Shown here in pieces: positions 49,050 through 59,859 of a stretch of 64,000 nt of DNA. This stretch comes from Latilactobacillus sakei (GTDB taxonomy: Bacteria > Bacillota > Bacilli > Lactobacillales > Lactobacillaceae). How positions within the stretch are numbered: the first letter of the stretch is position 1; each line of letters begins with the position of its first letter. Under the pieces are notes generated by a model. The model was not told where the DNA came from and did not search any database. It saw only the letters and a program-made list of their open reading frames with translations. The stretch spans positions 1,364,001 to 1,428,000 of the forward strand of contig CP025839.1 in NCBI GenBank assembly GCA_002953655.1, given 5' to 3'. A program made the translations under genes and the position numbers.

Positions 49050-49838
49050 CTAGATGATGCCAAACAAATGTAGTAATGGTAGTACAAACAACATACTGTC
49101 GAAGCGATCTAAAATACCGCCGTGACCTGGTAGGATTTTACCTGAATCTTTAACGCCATAGTAGCGTTTGTAAGCTGATTCAACTAAGTCCCCTAATTGA
49201 CCACAGATTGAGAAAATTAAGGTTAAGCCTAACATGATTGGCAATGAGTAGATTTGTGGGAAGAAGTATAAGTAAACTGCTGCCACAGCAACGGCTAATA
49301 AAGTCCCGCCAATTGAGCCTTCCCATGTTTTATTGGGGCTGATTGCTGGCCACATTTTGTTTTTACCAAATGCACGACCAAACATATAAGCACCAATATC
49401 TGTCATCCAGATGACCAATAAGATGTACATCACTGTATCAAAACCACCTAAGTTACGAGCCCCGGCTAAATAGTGAAAGCCAAGTCCGATATAAAGGCTG
49501 GCTAACGTTGTGACACCCATATCATCGAAGTTCACACGATTTTTCGTGAAGACCGTAATCGCTAATAAGATTGCAACGAATAGATAGAATAAATCAAATT
49601 GTGAAACGCCATCTGGCAACCAATCAAATGCCCCCGCTGGTAATGCCAAACTTAATACGGCTAAACCGGCCACCATTGCATCTGGTGAAACGATGATCCG
49701 TTTGCGCATAATAAAGACTTCTGATAATGCGACTAATGCTAATACGGCTGCGGCGATATCAATGAAAATCCCCCCACTAATTAAAATCGGGATAAAGATA
49801 ATTAACGCAACAACCGCTGTAATGACTCGTTGTTTCAT
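49050..49838 (-). CDS. cdsA: Phosphatidate cytidylyltransferase
   Basis: 262 residues with about eight membrane segments. The C-terminal signature GDLVESAYKRYYGVKDSGKI and LPGHGGILDRFDSML (about 205-250) is diagnostic. It makes CDP-diacylglycerol for phospholipid synthesis. Downstream of uppS, 30 nt apart. Confidence 0.94.
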   Translation of the reverse strand: MKQRVITAVVALIIFIPILISGGIFIDIAAAVLALVALSEVFIMRKRIIVSPDAMVAGLAVLSLALPAGAFDWLPDGVSQFDLFYLFVAILLAITVFTKNRVNFDDMGVTTLASLYIGLGFHYLAGARNLGGFDTVMYILLVIWMTDIGAYMFGRAFGKNKMWPAISPNKTWEGSIGGTLLAVAVAAVYLYFFPQIYSLPIMLGLTLIFSICGQLGDLVESAYKRYYGVKDSGKILPGHGGILDRFDSMLFVLPLLHLFGII

Positions 49839-49868
49839 AAACTGAACTGCCTCCTAATAAGTAAACGT

Positions 49869-50624
49869 CTATTTTAAACCGCCAAAGCGCCGGTGACGTT
49901 GTTGATAAGTAAAAATTGATTTTTCAAAAACTTGCGGTGTAAAATCTGGCCAGAATTCATCCACGAAGACTAATTCACTATAAGCAATTTGCCAAAGTAA
50001 AAAGTTCGAGATGCGTTCTTCACCACTGGTGCGAATCAATAATTCTGGATCAGCATCCGCCCCTAAGAACCCTGTCATTAAATACCGGCTAATCAAGTCA
50101 TCATCGATTGAATCAGCCTCAATTGTACCACTTACGGCATCTTTAGCAATCTGTTGAACGGCCTGTTGAATTTCATCGCGACCACCGTAGTTCAAGGCGA
50201 AATTTAAAATCATCCCCGTATTTTGTGCCGTATCAGCCATCGCATCTTGCGCTGCTTTTTGCGTTTTTTCAGGTAAGGCATGGATGTTACCCATCACTTT
50301 CACGCGTACGTTTTCTGCAATTAATTCTGGCATGAACGTGCCGAAGAAATCCACGGGCAACTGCATCAAGAAATTGACTTCATCACTGGGACGCTTCCAA
50401 TTTTCCGTTGAAAAAGCGTATAACGTCAGGACCTTAACGCCCATCCGACTAGCAGCTTGGGTAATCGTCTTCACGTTTTCCATCCCGGCTTTATGGCCTG
50501 CCACTCTCGGCATTAACCGTTTGTTAGCCCAGCGCCCATTGCCATCCATAATAATCGCAACATGGTGCGGGATATTTTCCGGATCAAGTTGAATTTTTGC
50601 TGTTTCTTTTTTATTTGTAAACAA
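49869..50624 (-). CDS. uppS: Undecaprenyl diphosphate synthase
   Basis: 251 residues with HVAIIMDGNGRWA near 22-34, AFSTENWKRP near 70 and RTSGEERISNFLLWQ near 200, the cis-prenyltransferase signatures. It makes the C55 lipid carrier for cell-wall polymers. The start is a TTG 7 nt after GGAGG. First gene of a unit with cdsA. Confidence 0.95.
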   Translation of the reverse strand: MFTNKKETAKIQLDPENIPHHVAIIMDGNGRWANKRLMPRVAGHKAGMENVKTITQAASRMGVKVLTLYAFSTENWKRPSDEVNFLMQLPVDFFGTFMPELIAENVRVKVMGNIHALPEKTQKAAQDAMADTAQNTGMILNFALNYGGRDEIQQAVQQIAKDAVSGTIEADSIDDDLISRYLMTGFLGADADPELLIRTSGEERISNFLLWQIAYSELVFVDEFWPDFTPQVFEKSIFTYQQRHRRFGGLK

Positions 50625-50656
50625 AATGACTCCTCCAGTTTAGTTACTCAACACTG

Positions 50657-50665
50657 ATTGTACCA
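50657..50665 (-). promoter_or_regulatory. Extended -10 promoter of uppS-cdsA
   Basis: TGGTACAAT on the minus strand (TACAAT at 50657-50662) with a weak TAGTCA 17 bp upstream. Confidence 0.55.
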
Positions 50666-50791
50666 AAAATTGATAGGAGTGACTATTTAAAATAATATTA
50701 AATATTTTTTCAAATCATCACGATAAGCTCCAAGTATCCTATTAAATATGCTAAACTAGTCAGATAACTTTTATTTTCAAAGGAGTCCTCT

Positions 50792-53539
50792 ATGAAAAAG
50801 ACATTCGAACTCTTCCGCTTGGATTGGCGCCGAATTATCAAAAGTCCAATCGCATTTATGCTAATCCTGGCCCTCATTATTATTCCATCCCTCTACGCAT
50901 GGTTTAATATCTGGGCTTTGTGGGATCCTTATAGCAAAACGCAGGATTTGAAGGTTGCTGTCTACTCGGCGGACCAAAGTGTGACCGTTGCTAAAAAGAA
51001 AGTCGCAATCGGCGATGAATTAATCGACCAATTGAAAAAAAACGATAAACTTGGTTGGCAGTTTACAAGCAGTAAAAAGCAATTAGACGAAGGCGTTAAA
51101 ACTGGTAAATATTATGCTGGTATTTACGTTCCCAAGAACTTCTCTAAGGATTTAATCAGCTTTGTCGACGGCAAAATTCAAAAGCCAACGATTGTTTATT
51201 CATCTAATGACAAGATTAACGCGATTGCCCCTAAAATTACTAGTGCGGGCGCCACAACGCTTCAATCAACCATCTCGGACGAATTTGTCCAGACGGTTAC
51301 TAAAACCCTCATGTCTTCTCTCAATAAGGCTGGGTTTAAACTCGATGAAAATCTGCCCGTTATTAACCGTTTCTCAAGTATGATTCTTAAAACAGATCAA
51401 CAGATTCCGGAAATTAACCAATATACAGATCAAATCGTTACCCTCCAAAAGAAAATCCCTGAGATGCAGGCTAAATTAACACAAGCCAACGACTTCGTAA
51501 ACTTCTTACCAGAAGCGAATAAAATGGCTAAGAAAGTCGTTGGCGTTAATCAGTACCTCCCAGAAGTTGAATCAGCAGGCGCCCTGGCCGTCAAAGTCCA
51601 AGGTAAAATTCCTGAAATTCAAAACGCTGGTAAACAAGTCGCCACCCTCGATAGTGACTTTGATGGGATCGCCAATACCTTAACCAATGGTATTTCCGAA
51701 GCTAAAACTGGTTTGACCGTTCTTAATAAGACTCAAACCGTCCTCCCAGAGATCATCACCTTTGGTAAATCCGCGCAACAAGTTTCTAGTCAGGTTAAAA
51801 ACGACCTGATTCCAAAACTTAAAACGACCTTACCTGTCATTCAAAGTGCTGTTGATCAAGGCTTAACGATTACTGATCAATTAGCGAAGAATATCGATAA
51901 CGACTTAAATGCTATTAACCAATTATTAGAACAAGCTAAAAACGATCCTGATAATCAGGAATTAAAAGCCGCCTTAAAGACCAACCTCGAACAATTATCA
52001 GCTCATACCGCAACTTTACAGGCTAATAACACACAGTTGGCCAATACCTTGCAAAGTTTACAAGATGCTTATAACGAATCAGCTGTCGCAGCGGGTAAGC
52101 CTGAATCACATCTCCTAGATGAACCGATTCAAAAGCTTAACGCCGCTGCAACTCATCTTGGTCAATTAAAAACCAAGATTGATAACGTGCTCGCCCATTA
52201 CGACGATCTTTCTCTAACTGATATTCAAAAGCAACTGACACCAATTATCGCTTTTGCTAAGCAAGTTCAAAATACGGTGAGCCAAGTGCAAAATGCCGGT
52301 ATCGGCGCAAATGTTAAGAATGTGCTTGCTAAGTTCGAAACAATGATTACGCAAGGCGATGCGGTTTTAAATCAAATCAACACCGCTGTGCTACCGAAAT
52401 TACCGTCTCTACTAACCAATACACAAAAGACGTTAAAAACAGCTATCGATTATCTCGAAAAATACCAAAAGCAAATTCCAGCCTTAAAACAAGAGATTCA
52501 CGATGCGAATACCCTCTTAAATGGCAATATGGGTACGATTGTTGGTGGTTTGAACACTGCTTCTGATCTCTATCAAAATGATTACCCAACGTTGAAAAAT
52601 AAATTGCAACTGGCCACCGGCTTCATCAATAACGACTTACCCGGTATCGAAAATGATTTAACAACCACGCTAGCAATGGCCAACGCTAAATTCCCACTCC
52701 TTGAAAAAGCATTAAATGATGCCACTGATTTAATTCATAATGACTGGCCATTCTTGAGAAGTGGGATTCAAAAAGGTGCGGAAGCCATCCGTAAACAACA
52801 AAAGACGGTTGATTTAAAAGACTTGATCAAACTACTCCGTCGTGACGCCACTAAGGAAAGTAACTTCTTAGCCGAACCGGTTAAATTACAAGAGAAACAT
52901 ATCTATCCCATTAAAACTTACGGCTCAGCAAGTGCACCGTTCTATACCGCCCTTTGTCTTTGGGTGGGGGCCCTCTTGCTCAGTAACATCGTCCTCACGA
53001 ACTTCTCGTTAGACGATAAGCAAAAAGAACGTTACAGTAAGAAACAACAATTCATCGCTCGTTGGCTAACCTATATTGTCATCGGGGTCGCCCAAGCGGT
53101 CTTTGTTGCACTTGGAAATATCTTCCTGATTAAGGCCTACATCGTTAGCCCGCTTCCACTCTTGTTATTGGCCATCTTCCTCAGCATGGTCTTTATGACG
53201 ATTGTTTATGTCTTGGCCGCGATGTTTGGTAACGTCGGAAAAGGCTTGGCGATGATTATCCTCGTGCTCTCTATTTCTGGTGGGGGTGGGAACTTCCCGG
53301 TTGTCTTATCCGATAAGTTCTTCCAATTCATTAACCCGTTATTACCATTTACTTACGGCGTTAACTTGCTACGAGAACCAACCGGCGGCATCTACGCACC
53401 AAATCTCTGGCATAACTTCATCATTCTAGCGATCTATGCCATTGTCTTCTTCTTCATCGGCCTCTTCTTAAAAGATCGGATTAGTCCTTTCTTTGAAAAA
53501 CTCCATAAAGAAGCAGCCAAAAGTAAGATTATTCATTAG
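50792..53539 (+). CDS. YhgE/Pip-family large membrane protein
   Basis: 915 residues: one N-terminal membrane segment (about 18-36) with the YhgE motif PSLYAWFNIWALWDPY just after it, an external region of about 650 residues predicted to be helical coiled coil with repeated LPxLxxx units (IPEINQYTDQI, LPEVESAG, IPEIQNAG), and five or six C-terminal membrane segments from about 707. The family includes the phage infection protein of Lactococcus and ABC-2-like export proteins; the role here is open. It interrupts the usual frr-uppS neighbourhood on the opposite strand. Confidence 0.85.
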   Translation: MKKTFELFRLDWRRIIKSPIAFMLILALIIIPSLYAWFNIWALWDPYSKTQDLKVAVYSADQSVTVAKKKVAIGDELIDQLKKNDKLGWQFTSSKKQLDEGVKTGKYYAGIYVPKNFSKDLISFVDGKIQKPTIVYSSNDKINAIAPKITSAGATTLQSTISDEFVQTVTKTLMSSLNKAGFKLDENLPVINRFSSMILKTDQQIPEINQYTDQIVTLQKKIPEMQAKLTQANDFVNFLPEANKMAKKVVGVNQYLPEVESAGALAVKVQGKIPEIQNAGKQVATLDSDFDGIANTLTNGISEAKTGLTVLNKTQTVLPEIITFGKSAQQVSSQVKNDLIPKLKTTLPVIQSAVDQGLTITDQLAKNIDNDLNAINQLLEQAKNDPDNQELKAALKTNLEQLSAHTATLQANNTQLANTLQSLQDAYNESAVAAGKPESHLLDEPIQKLNAAATHLGQLKTKIDNVLAHYDDLSLTDIQKQLTPIIAFAKQVQNTVSQVQNAGIGANVKNVLAKFETMITQGDAVLNQINTAVLPKLPSLLTNTQKTLKTAIDYLEKYQKQIPALKQEIHDANTLLNGNMGTIVGGLNTASDLYQNDYPTLKNKLQLATGFINNDLPGIENDLTTTLAMANAKFPLLEKALNDATDLIHNDWPFLRSGIQKGAEAIRKQQKTVDLKDLIKLLRRDATKESNFLAEPVKLQEKHIYPIKTYGSASAPFYTALCLWVGALLLSNIVLTNFSLDDKQKERYSKKQQFIARWLTYIVIGVAQAVFVALGNIFLIKAYIVSPLPLLLLAIFLSMVFMTIVYVLAAMFGNVGKGLAMIILVLSISGGGGNFPVVLSDKFFQFINPLLPFTYGVNLLREPTGGIYAPNLWHNFIILAIYAIVFFFIGLFLKDRISPFFEKLHKEAAKSKIIH

Positions 53540-53543
53540 TTCA

Positions 53544-53583
53544 AAAAAAGCGTTGAGACAAAATTTGTCTCAACGCTTTTTTA
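53544..53583. terminator. Bidirectional terminator of the YhgE-like gene and frr
   Basis: GCGTTGAGACAAA / TTTGTCTCAACGC perfect 13-bp stem between A7 and T7. Confidence 0.88.
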
Positions 53584-53595
53584 ATGACCGTCAGA

Positions 53596-54153
53596 TTAAC
53601 CTTCAGTAATTTCTTTTTCTTTTTCTTTAGAAATAGCATCGATTTTCTTCGTTGCTTCGTTCGTTAAGTTTTGGACTTGTTCTTCCAAATCATGCATTTC
53701 ATCTTCACTAATTTCGCTAGCTTTTTCAGCCTTTTTCAAGTTATCCATTGCGTCACGACGAGCATTACGCACAACAACTTTAGCTAATTCAGCTTCTTTA
53801 CCAACTTCTTTAGCGATTTCCTTACGACGTTCGCCCGTTAATTGAGGGATTACTAAACGGATTACTGAACCATCGTTAGCTGGTGAGATACCGATATCAG
53901 CTGTGTAAAGAGCTTTTTCGATATCTTCAAGTGCACCTTTATCGTAAGGTGTGATTAATAATACCCGGGCTTCAGGGATTGTGATTGCAGCAATTTGGTT
54001 AAGAGGTGTCATTGCCCCGTAATATTCGACGTTGACCCGGTTAACCAAGCTTGCATTAGCGCGACCGGCCCGGATTTGACCAAGTGTCCGGCGCAATGAA
54101 GCTTCTGCTTTTTCCATGTTTTCTTTAGCTTGTTCTAAAATTGGATTTGCCAT
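53596..54153 (-). CDS. frr: Ribosome recycling factor
   Basis: 185 residues with the RRF pattern: N-terminal coiled-coil arm ending in [20 protein letters not shown] and a C-terminal half with [13 protein letters not shown]...[13 protein letters not shown]. It splits post-termination ribosomes with EF-G. It follows pyrH by 3 nt. Confidence 0.95.
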   Translation of the reverse strand: MANPILEQAKENMEKAEASLRRTLGQIRAGRANASLVNRVNVEYYGAMTPLNQIAAITIPEARVLLITPYDKGALEDIEKALYTADIGISPANDGSVIRLVIPQLTGERRKEIAKEVGKEAELAKVVVRNARRDAMDNLKKAEKASEISEDEMHDLEEQVQNLTNEATKKIDAISKEKEKEITEG

Positions 54154-54156
54154 TTT

Positions 54157-55017
<861 letters not shown>

Positions 55018-55893
55018 TTATTTGATTTGACCCATAACTTCATCAACAAAGTTATTTTCTTTTTTCTCGATACCTTCACCAACAGTGAAACGAACGAAGC
55101 CTTTAACACTACCATTTTTTGATGCAACAAATTGTGCAACAGTTTGGTCTGAGTCTTTGATGAATGCTTGGTCGTTCAAGCTGATTTCTGACAAGAACTT
55201 GTTAACACGGCCTTCAACAATCTTAGGAATGATGTTTTCTGGCTTGCCTTCGTTCTTTGTTTCTTCAGTTAATACTTCACGTTCGTGATCCAATGTTTCT
55301 GCAGGAACATCTTCGCGAGAAACGTATTGTGGGTTAACAGCTGAAACGTGCATAGCAACGTCATGAGCTGCTTCATCATCAGCACCTTCTAAAGTAACTA
55401 ATGAAGCGATTTGGCCACCATTGTGTAAGTATGAACCGAAGTGATCGCCATCCGCTTTTTCAACTAATTCGAAACGACGGAAGCTGATCTTTTCGCCGAT
55501 AACAGCTGTTAAGTTGATTACTGAGCTAGCAATTGTGCCTTCGCCCATAGGTAATTCTTCAGCAGCAGCCATGTCAGCTGGTTTGTTTTTAGCAATTGTT
55601 TCAGCAATATCTTTCAATAAAGCTTTGAATTGATCGTTTGAAGCAACGAAGTCAGTTTCTGAGTTCACTTCAACGATTGCAGCCGTGTTGCCATCAATAG
55701 CAATACCAGCTAAACCTTCAGCAGCAATCCGGTCGCTCTTCTTAGCAGCCTTTGCCATCCCTTTTTCACGTAAAGCATCGATTGCTTCTTCAACGTTACC
55801 ATCACTAGCAACTAGGGCTTTTTTAGCGTCCATGATCCCAACGCCAGTTTTCTTACGTAATTCCATTACTTGAGCAGCTTTAATTTCAGCCAT
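55018..55893 (-). CDS. tsf: Elongation factor Ts
   Basis: 291 residues from the ATG at 55893 after GGAGGTACGAATT. The N-terminal UBA-like domain with [20 protein letters not shown] and the [10 protein letters not shown] motif near 80 are typical. It recycles EF-Tu. Second gene after rpsB. Confidence 0.96.
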   Translation of the reverse strand: MAEIKAAQVMELRKKTGVGIMDAKKALVASDGNVEEAIDALREKGMAKAAKKSDRIAAEGLAGIAIDGNTAAIVEVNSETDFVASNDQFKALLKDIAETIAKNKPADMAAAEELPMGEGTIASSVINLTAVIGEKISFRRFELVEKADGDHFGSYLHNGGQIASLVTLEGADDEAAHDVAMHVSAVNPQYVSREDVPAETLDHEREVLTEETKNEGKPENIIPKIVEGRVNKFLSEISLNDQAFIKDSDQTVAQFVASKNGSVKGFVRFTVGEGIEKKENNFVDEVMGQIK

Positions 55894-55935
55894 AATTCGT
55901 ACCTCCGACAATTTATATTAAATATGATTGGTTTA

Positions 55936-55990
55936 AAAAAAGCTGTCCCACAAGTCAGGCAGTATTTGCGAAACCTCTAAGACAGCTTAT
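55936..55990 (-). terminator. Hairpin between rpsB and tsf
   Basis: AAGCTGTC / GACAGCTT stem with a long, poorly paired loop and minus-strand T7. It may reduce tsf transcription relative to rpsB. Confidence 0.6.
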
Positions 55991-55999
55991 TTGAATCTA

Positions 56000-56794
56000 C
56001 TATTTAGCGTCAGTGTTAGTATCGTTGTCGCCTTCAACTGCTTCAACGATTTCTTCCATTGAGTCTGCTGATTTGTTTTCTGCAGCAAATGTAGCTTCTT
56101 CAACATCATCTTCACCTTGACGGCCTTCGATGATAGCATCAGCCATTTTAGCTGTGATTAAACGAACAGCGCGGATAGCGTCATCGTTTGATGGGATAAT
56201 AACATCAATATCATCTGGATCTGAGTTAGTATCAACCATAGCAACGACTGGGATATTTAATTTTTGTGCTTCCTTGATAGCAATCCGTTCTTTACGAGGA
56301 TCAACAACAAACATTACATCTGGGATGCGTGGCATGTCTTCGATACCGCCTAAGAATTTTTCAAGTTTTTCTTGTTGTTTCTTCAACAAGGCAACTTCTT
56401 TCTTAGGTAGACGTTCGAAAGTACCATCTTCGTCCATTGCTTTGATTTCTTTAAGACGTTTGATACGTTTTTGGATTGTATCCCAGTTAGTTAATGTACC
56501 ACCTAACCAACGGTGATTTACAAAGTATTGGCCTGCACGTACTGATTCTTCAGCAATTGCATCTTGTGCTTGTTTCTTAGTACCAACGAATAAGAATACA
56601 CCTTCGTTAGCAGCTTCTTCTTTAACGAAGTCATAAGCATCGTCAACCATGCGAACTGTCTTTTGCAAGTCGATGATGTAGATACCATTTCTTTCAGTAA
56701 AGATAAATTTCTTCATTTTTGGGTTCCAACGACGTGTTTGGTGACCGAAGTGAACACCCGCTTCTAATAATTGTTTCATTGACAATACAGCCAT
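56000..56794 (-). CDS. rpsB: 30S ribosomal protein S2
   Basis: 264 residues with [19 protein letters not shown], the S2 signature, and [14 protein letters not shown]-like sequence near 165. The C-terminal 40 residues are an acidic extension. It completes 30S assembly. Strong promoter and structured leader upstream. Confidence 0.97.
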   Translation of the reverse strand: MAVLSMKQLLEAGVHFGHQTRRWNPKMKKFIFTERNGIYIIDLQKTVRMVDDAYDFVKEEAANEGVFLFVGTKKQAQDAIAEESVRAGQYFVNHRWLGGTLTNWDTIQKRIKRLKEIKAMDEDGTFERLPKKEVALLKKQQEKLEKFLGGIEDMPRIPDVMFVVDPRKERIAIKEAQKLNIPVVAMVDTNSDPDDIDVIIPSNDDAIRAVRLITAKMADAIIEGRQGEDDVEEATFAAENKSADSMEEIVEAVEGDNDTNTDAK

Positions 56795-56825
56795 GTCAAC
56801 AGACCTCCATATGGTTTTATTCGAC

Positions 56826-56885
56826 CACTGGTTTCACTTTTTTAGAGAACTTGTCGCCAAGCACCTCTCTAGAAATCAACCAGTG
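56826..56885 (-). promoter_or_regulatory. Structured leader of rpsB
   Basis: Three nested helices on the minus strand: CACTGGTT/AACCAGTG (8 bp, 56826-56833 with 56878-56885), TAGAGA/TCTCTA (56843-56848 with 56866-56871), and CUUG-GCGA-CAAG (56850-56861), closed by a GNRA-type tetraloop. It ends about 30 nt before the S2 start codon, a place suited to autoregulation by S2. Confidence 0.7.
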
Positions 56886-56919
56886 TGAATTATTTTTTGG
56901 TAATGAAATACCGTTTAAA

Positions 56920-56948
56920 AGTATACTAAAGATATCCGCTAGAGTCAA
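56920..56948 (-). promoter_or_regulatory. rpsB promoter
   Basis: TTGACT (56943-56948) and TATACT (56920-56925) on the minus strand with 17 bp between. Confidence 0.85.
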
Positions 56949-56961
56949 CCTGTAATCCCGT

Positions 56962-57237
56962 TTAAAATTGGCTGCTTTCAATCCCATGTGCGATTAAATA
57001 CTGTTCCTTTTTTAAACGGCTCTGATGTTTAAAGGCGTATTCGGCTTTCAAAGCGGATGATTTGTCCGCAAATGTTTCGTAATACAACAAGCGTACCGGA
57101 CGCCGCAGTTTCGTGTACTTCGCCCCTTTACCAGCATTATGTGTGGCAACGCGTTTTGTGACGTTCGTCGTAAAGCCCCCATAAAAACTACGATCCGCAC
57201 AGACTAATACGTAAAAATAATAAGCTTTCTCAGTCAT
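56962..57237 (-). CDS. GIY-YIG domain protein, YazA/UPF0213 family
   Basis: 91 residues from the ATG at 57237. [20 protein letters not shown] and [20 protein letters not shown] are the single-domain GIY-YIG signature of YazA proteins; a C-terminal KKEQYLI helix follows. The role is unsettled, perhaps a small nuclease. Its start lies 8 nt inside the end of the methyltransferase gene, the common pairing in Firmicutes. Confidence 0.88.
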   Translation of the reverse strand: MTEKAYYFYVLVCADRSFYGGFTTNVTKRVATHNAGKGAKYTKLRRPVRLLYYETFADKSSALKAEYAFKHQSRLKKEQYLIAHGIESSQF

Positions 57238-57973
57238 CTTCTGCCATGAATAACTTCGTGCGCATTTCTGGGGTATAATCGCTATTTTCATCATAGATTG
57301 TAAGTTCCGGAAGCATTCGCAAGCCTCCTTTTTTACCATCTTTGACCGCTTCGATCAATACCATGCTGGCTTCTTTACCGGCTTTAGGATAAACAAACCG
57401 GACGCGTTTAGGTTCCATGCGCGCTGCCCGCAATTCATCACAGATTTCTAAGAAGCGTTCTGGACGGTGCACGAGGTAGCCTTTACCATTCATCTTCAAC
57501 AAACCACTCATCGTTTGGACCACGGTTCTTAAATCCGTCGCAATTTCGTGGCGCGCTAGAGCTAGGTGTTCATTCGGATTCTTTTGACTATTGGGCGCCA
57601 CCTTAAAGTACGGTGGATTACAGGTCACAATATCGACGCTATCTTTTTTAATAACGGTTGTCACATCTTTCAAATCCATATTCAAAACACGCAACTGTTC
57701 CGTCAAATCGTTCAATTCAATTGAGCGTTGTGCCATATCTGCCAAACGTGGTTGTAATTCGACCCCTACGATTTGGCCGTTTGTTTTGGGGCTCATAAAT
57801 AAACCCACTGCCCCATTACCAGCACATAAATCAACAATCAGGCCCCGCTTTGGCAATTGCGCAAAATCAGCTAACAAGACCGCATCCATTGAATAGGAAA
57901 AGACGGCTGGACTTTGAATAATTTGAATATCTAATCGGAATAACTGATCAATTCTTTCGTCTGCTTTTAACAT
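57230..57973 (-). CDS. TrmN6/YabB-like adenine-N6 methyltransferase
   Basis: 247 residues, Rossmann-fold: SAM-binding motif [14 protein letters not shown] near 45-58 and catalytic TCNPPYFK near 112-119, typical of N6-adenine methyltransferases. The nearest family (YabB/TrmN6) modifies A37 of tRNA-Val. The C-terminal tail extends past the fold and overlaps the GIY-YIG gene. Confidence 0.85.
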   Translation of the reverse strand: MLKADERIDQLFRLDIQIIQSPAVFSYSMDAVLLADFAQLPKRGLIVDLCAGNGAVGLFMSPKTNGQIVGVELQPRLADMAQRSIELNDLTEQLRVLNMDLKDVTTVIKKDSVDIVTCNPPYFKVAPNSQKNPNEHLALARHEIATDLRTVVQTMSGLLKMNGKGYLVHRPERFLEICDELRAARMEPKRVRFVYPKAGKEASMVLIEAVKDGKKGGLRMLPELTIYDENSDYTPEMRTKLFMAEDD

Positions 57974-58094
57974 GCTACTTTCAACCCCACTTGTATTTAG
58001 CCCATATTATAACAAAGACCAGCGTTATTTGGTATAATAGCTAGGTAGTTCGTTAAATCGCCTTAAAAAAGGTTTTTTGAAAGGAATTAAAATT

Positions 58095-58718
58095 ATGTTT
58101 TTCTCATTTGCCCGCTTCATCGTGCGGATTCTTGCCTGGTTACTTAATGGCCGAATCAACGTTGAAAACAAATCAGCTTTACCAGAGGGCACCTACGTTC
58201 TAGTTGGTCCCCATCGGACTTGGTGGGATCCCATCTTCTTCGCACTTGCTGCAAGCCCGCGTAAGTTTACGTTTATGGCTAAAGAAGAATTATTCAAAAA
58301 TCCAATCTTACGTTTTATCTTGAAACACGCCAATGCGTTTCCTGTTAACCGTCAAAATCCCGGCCCCTCAGCGATTAAAACACCGGTTAAAGCCCTACGT
58401 TCAAAGGACTTATCTTTAATCATGTTTCCCACTGGTAGCCGTTATTCAAGCGAATTAAAAGGTGGTGCAGTGGTCATTGCTAAAATGGCACGGGTCCCAT
58501 TAGTGCCTGCCGTTTATCAAGGCCCCTTGAAGTTTTCAGACGTCTTAAAACGTAAAAAGATTACGATTCGTTTCGGCGAACCGATTCCAGTTGACCCTAA
58601 ACTTAAATTAAACGACGAAAATCTGACAATGATTGGTGATCAAATGCAAGCCGCTTTTGATCAAATCGATCACGACATCAATCCGGATTTTAAATATGAG
58701 ATTGACGATCACAAATAA
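58095..58718 (+). CDS. plsC: 1-acyl-glycerol-3-phosphate acyltransferase (PlsC)
   Basis: 207 residues from the ATG at 58095, about 10 nt after AAAGG; a TTG at 58077 in the same frame precedes the site. HRTWWDP near 42-48 is the catalytic HX4D motif and FPVNRQNPG and FPTGSRYSS are the acceptor motifs, the latter with Thr where the family usually has Glu (FPEGTR). An N-terminal hydrophobic helix anchors it. It makes phosphatidic acid for CdsA. Confidence 0.87.
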   Translation: MFFSFARFIVRILAWLLNGRINVENKSALPEGTYVLVGPHRTWWDPIFFALAASPRKFTFMAKEELFKNPILRFILKHANAFPVNRQNPGPSAIKTPVKALRSKDLSLIMFPTGSRYSSELKGGAVVIAKMARVPLVPAVYQGPLKFSDVLKRKKITIRFGEPIPVDPKLKLNDENLTMIGDQMQAAFDQIDHDINPDFKYEIDDHK

Positions 58719-58723
58719 CACAA

Positions 58724-58773
58724 AAAAGACGCGCACCAACGAGGAAGCTCATCGTTGGTGCGCGTCTTTTTAA
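58724..58773. terminator. Bidirectional terminator of plsC and the hydrolase gene
   Basis: A perfect 15-bp stem GACGCGCACCAACGA / TCGTTGGTGCGCGTC with A6 and T5 flanks. Confidence 0.9.
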
Positions 58774-58777
58774 GACT

Positions 58778-59713
58778 CTATTTTTCCCAATACTGATTCA
58801 AAAACTTTGCAACCTTGTTGCGATAAGCAGTTGGTTGCTTGGCTAATGCTTCCCCATGACCTGCATCTGGAACAACCCATAATTGCTTAGGCGCATTAGC
58901 AGCTTTGTAATTTTCGTAAACCATCTTGGTTGGTACGAATTTATCTTGAGCGCCATGAATCAACATGATTGGTAATTTCGACTTAGCGAGACTCTTAGTC
59001 GCATCCCCTTCACTAAAGTTATACCCAGCACGGACCCGCGCCATCAAGTTAGTCGTATAAAATAGCGGGAACTTCGGTAAGCCAAACAAATCGTTGAGTT
59101 GATAAGCCAACTCACCTGAGATACTGCTATACCCACAGTCTTCAATCACTGCTTTAACCTGTTTGGGCAACTTTTCGCCAGCAGTGTACATCACGGTGGC
59201 ACCACCCATGCTGACCCCGAAGAGTGCAATTTGGCTGTCCTGACCATTTTTAGCAATCACTTGTTTGATCCATTTAACATAATCTAAGCGATCTGGCCAA
59301 CCATAACCGATATAATTGCCTTCCGATTCACCGGAACCACGGTCATCAGGTGCCAATACGTTGTATCCCAAGTCATGATAGAGATGGATATAACGCGCCA
59401 TATCTTCTTTGTAGCCCATATAACCATGCGCGACAACGACTGTTTTATTCGTCTTTTTAGCAGCTGGCACGTAAATCGCGTCTAACTTAAGATCATCGGT
59501 CGCTGACTTTTGATACCACTTCACTTTATCGGCTCTTGCCAACCATTTCTGATTATCGCGATAAAATTTGCTAGGGTGACCATTATTCAAGAATGATTTT
59601 TGACCTGGTACGAAAGCATATTGATACATATACAGCGTTGCGCCAAAGATACCGATCACAATCAAAATAATAACGCTTATTAAAGACCATTTCAGCCAGC
59701 GTTTCTTTTTCAT
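58778..59713 (-). CDS. Membrane-anchored alpha/beta hydrolase
   Basis: 311 residues: a positively charged start and one membrane helix (about 9-30), then an extracellular alpha/beta-hydrolase domain. VVVAHGYMG forms the oxyanion region, LFGVSMGGATVM holds the nucleophile serine (GxSxG), IHGAQDKFVP gives the acid and PDAGHGE the histidine. It resembles the YqkD/FrsA-type BAAT or CocE-like serine hydrolases common in lactobacilli; substrate unknown. Ribosome site GGAGGA. Confidence 0.83.
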   Translation of the reverse strand: MKKKRWLKWSLISVIILIVIGIFGATLYMYQYAFVPGQKSFLNNGHPSKFYRDNQKWLARADKVKWYQKSATDDLKLDAIYVPAAKKTNKTVVVAHGYMGYKEDMARYIHLYHDLGYNVLAPDDRGSGESEGNYIGYGWPDRLDYVKWIKQVIAKNGQDSQIALFGVSMGGATVMYTAGEKLPKQVKAVIEDCGYSSISGELAYQLNDLFGLPKFPLFYTTNLMARVRAGYNFSEGDATKSLAKSKLPIMLIHGAQDKFVPTKMVYENYKAANAPKQLWVVPDAGHGEALAKQPTAYRNKVAKFLNQYWEK

Positions 59714-59756
59714 CTCTAAAAATCCTCCCGTTTATTCCGAAATGTACTAAACGTGT

Positions 59757-59859
59757 GCTATAAGTCATATCCTTGCGGTTAACGCCGAATGTCAAACGAT
59801 GGCTTACAGCCATCATTGGCCACTCTTCGTTAATCCTCAGGATATAACCGACTTATAGC
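59757..59859. repeat. Long imperfect inverted-repeat element
   Basis: GCTATAAGTC-ATATCCT (59757-59773) is inverted at 59839-59859 with a 4-nt insertion; inside are GGTTAACG/CGTTAATCC arms and a perfect 7-bp GATGGCT/AGCCATC hairpin (59798-59814). The right end covers the stop codon of the ABC gene. It lacks a T-run, so it is not a simple terminator. It could be a structured RNA or a small mobile repeat. Confidence 0.65.
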
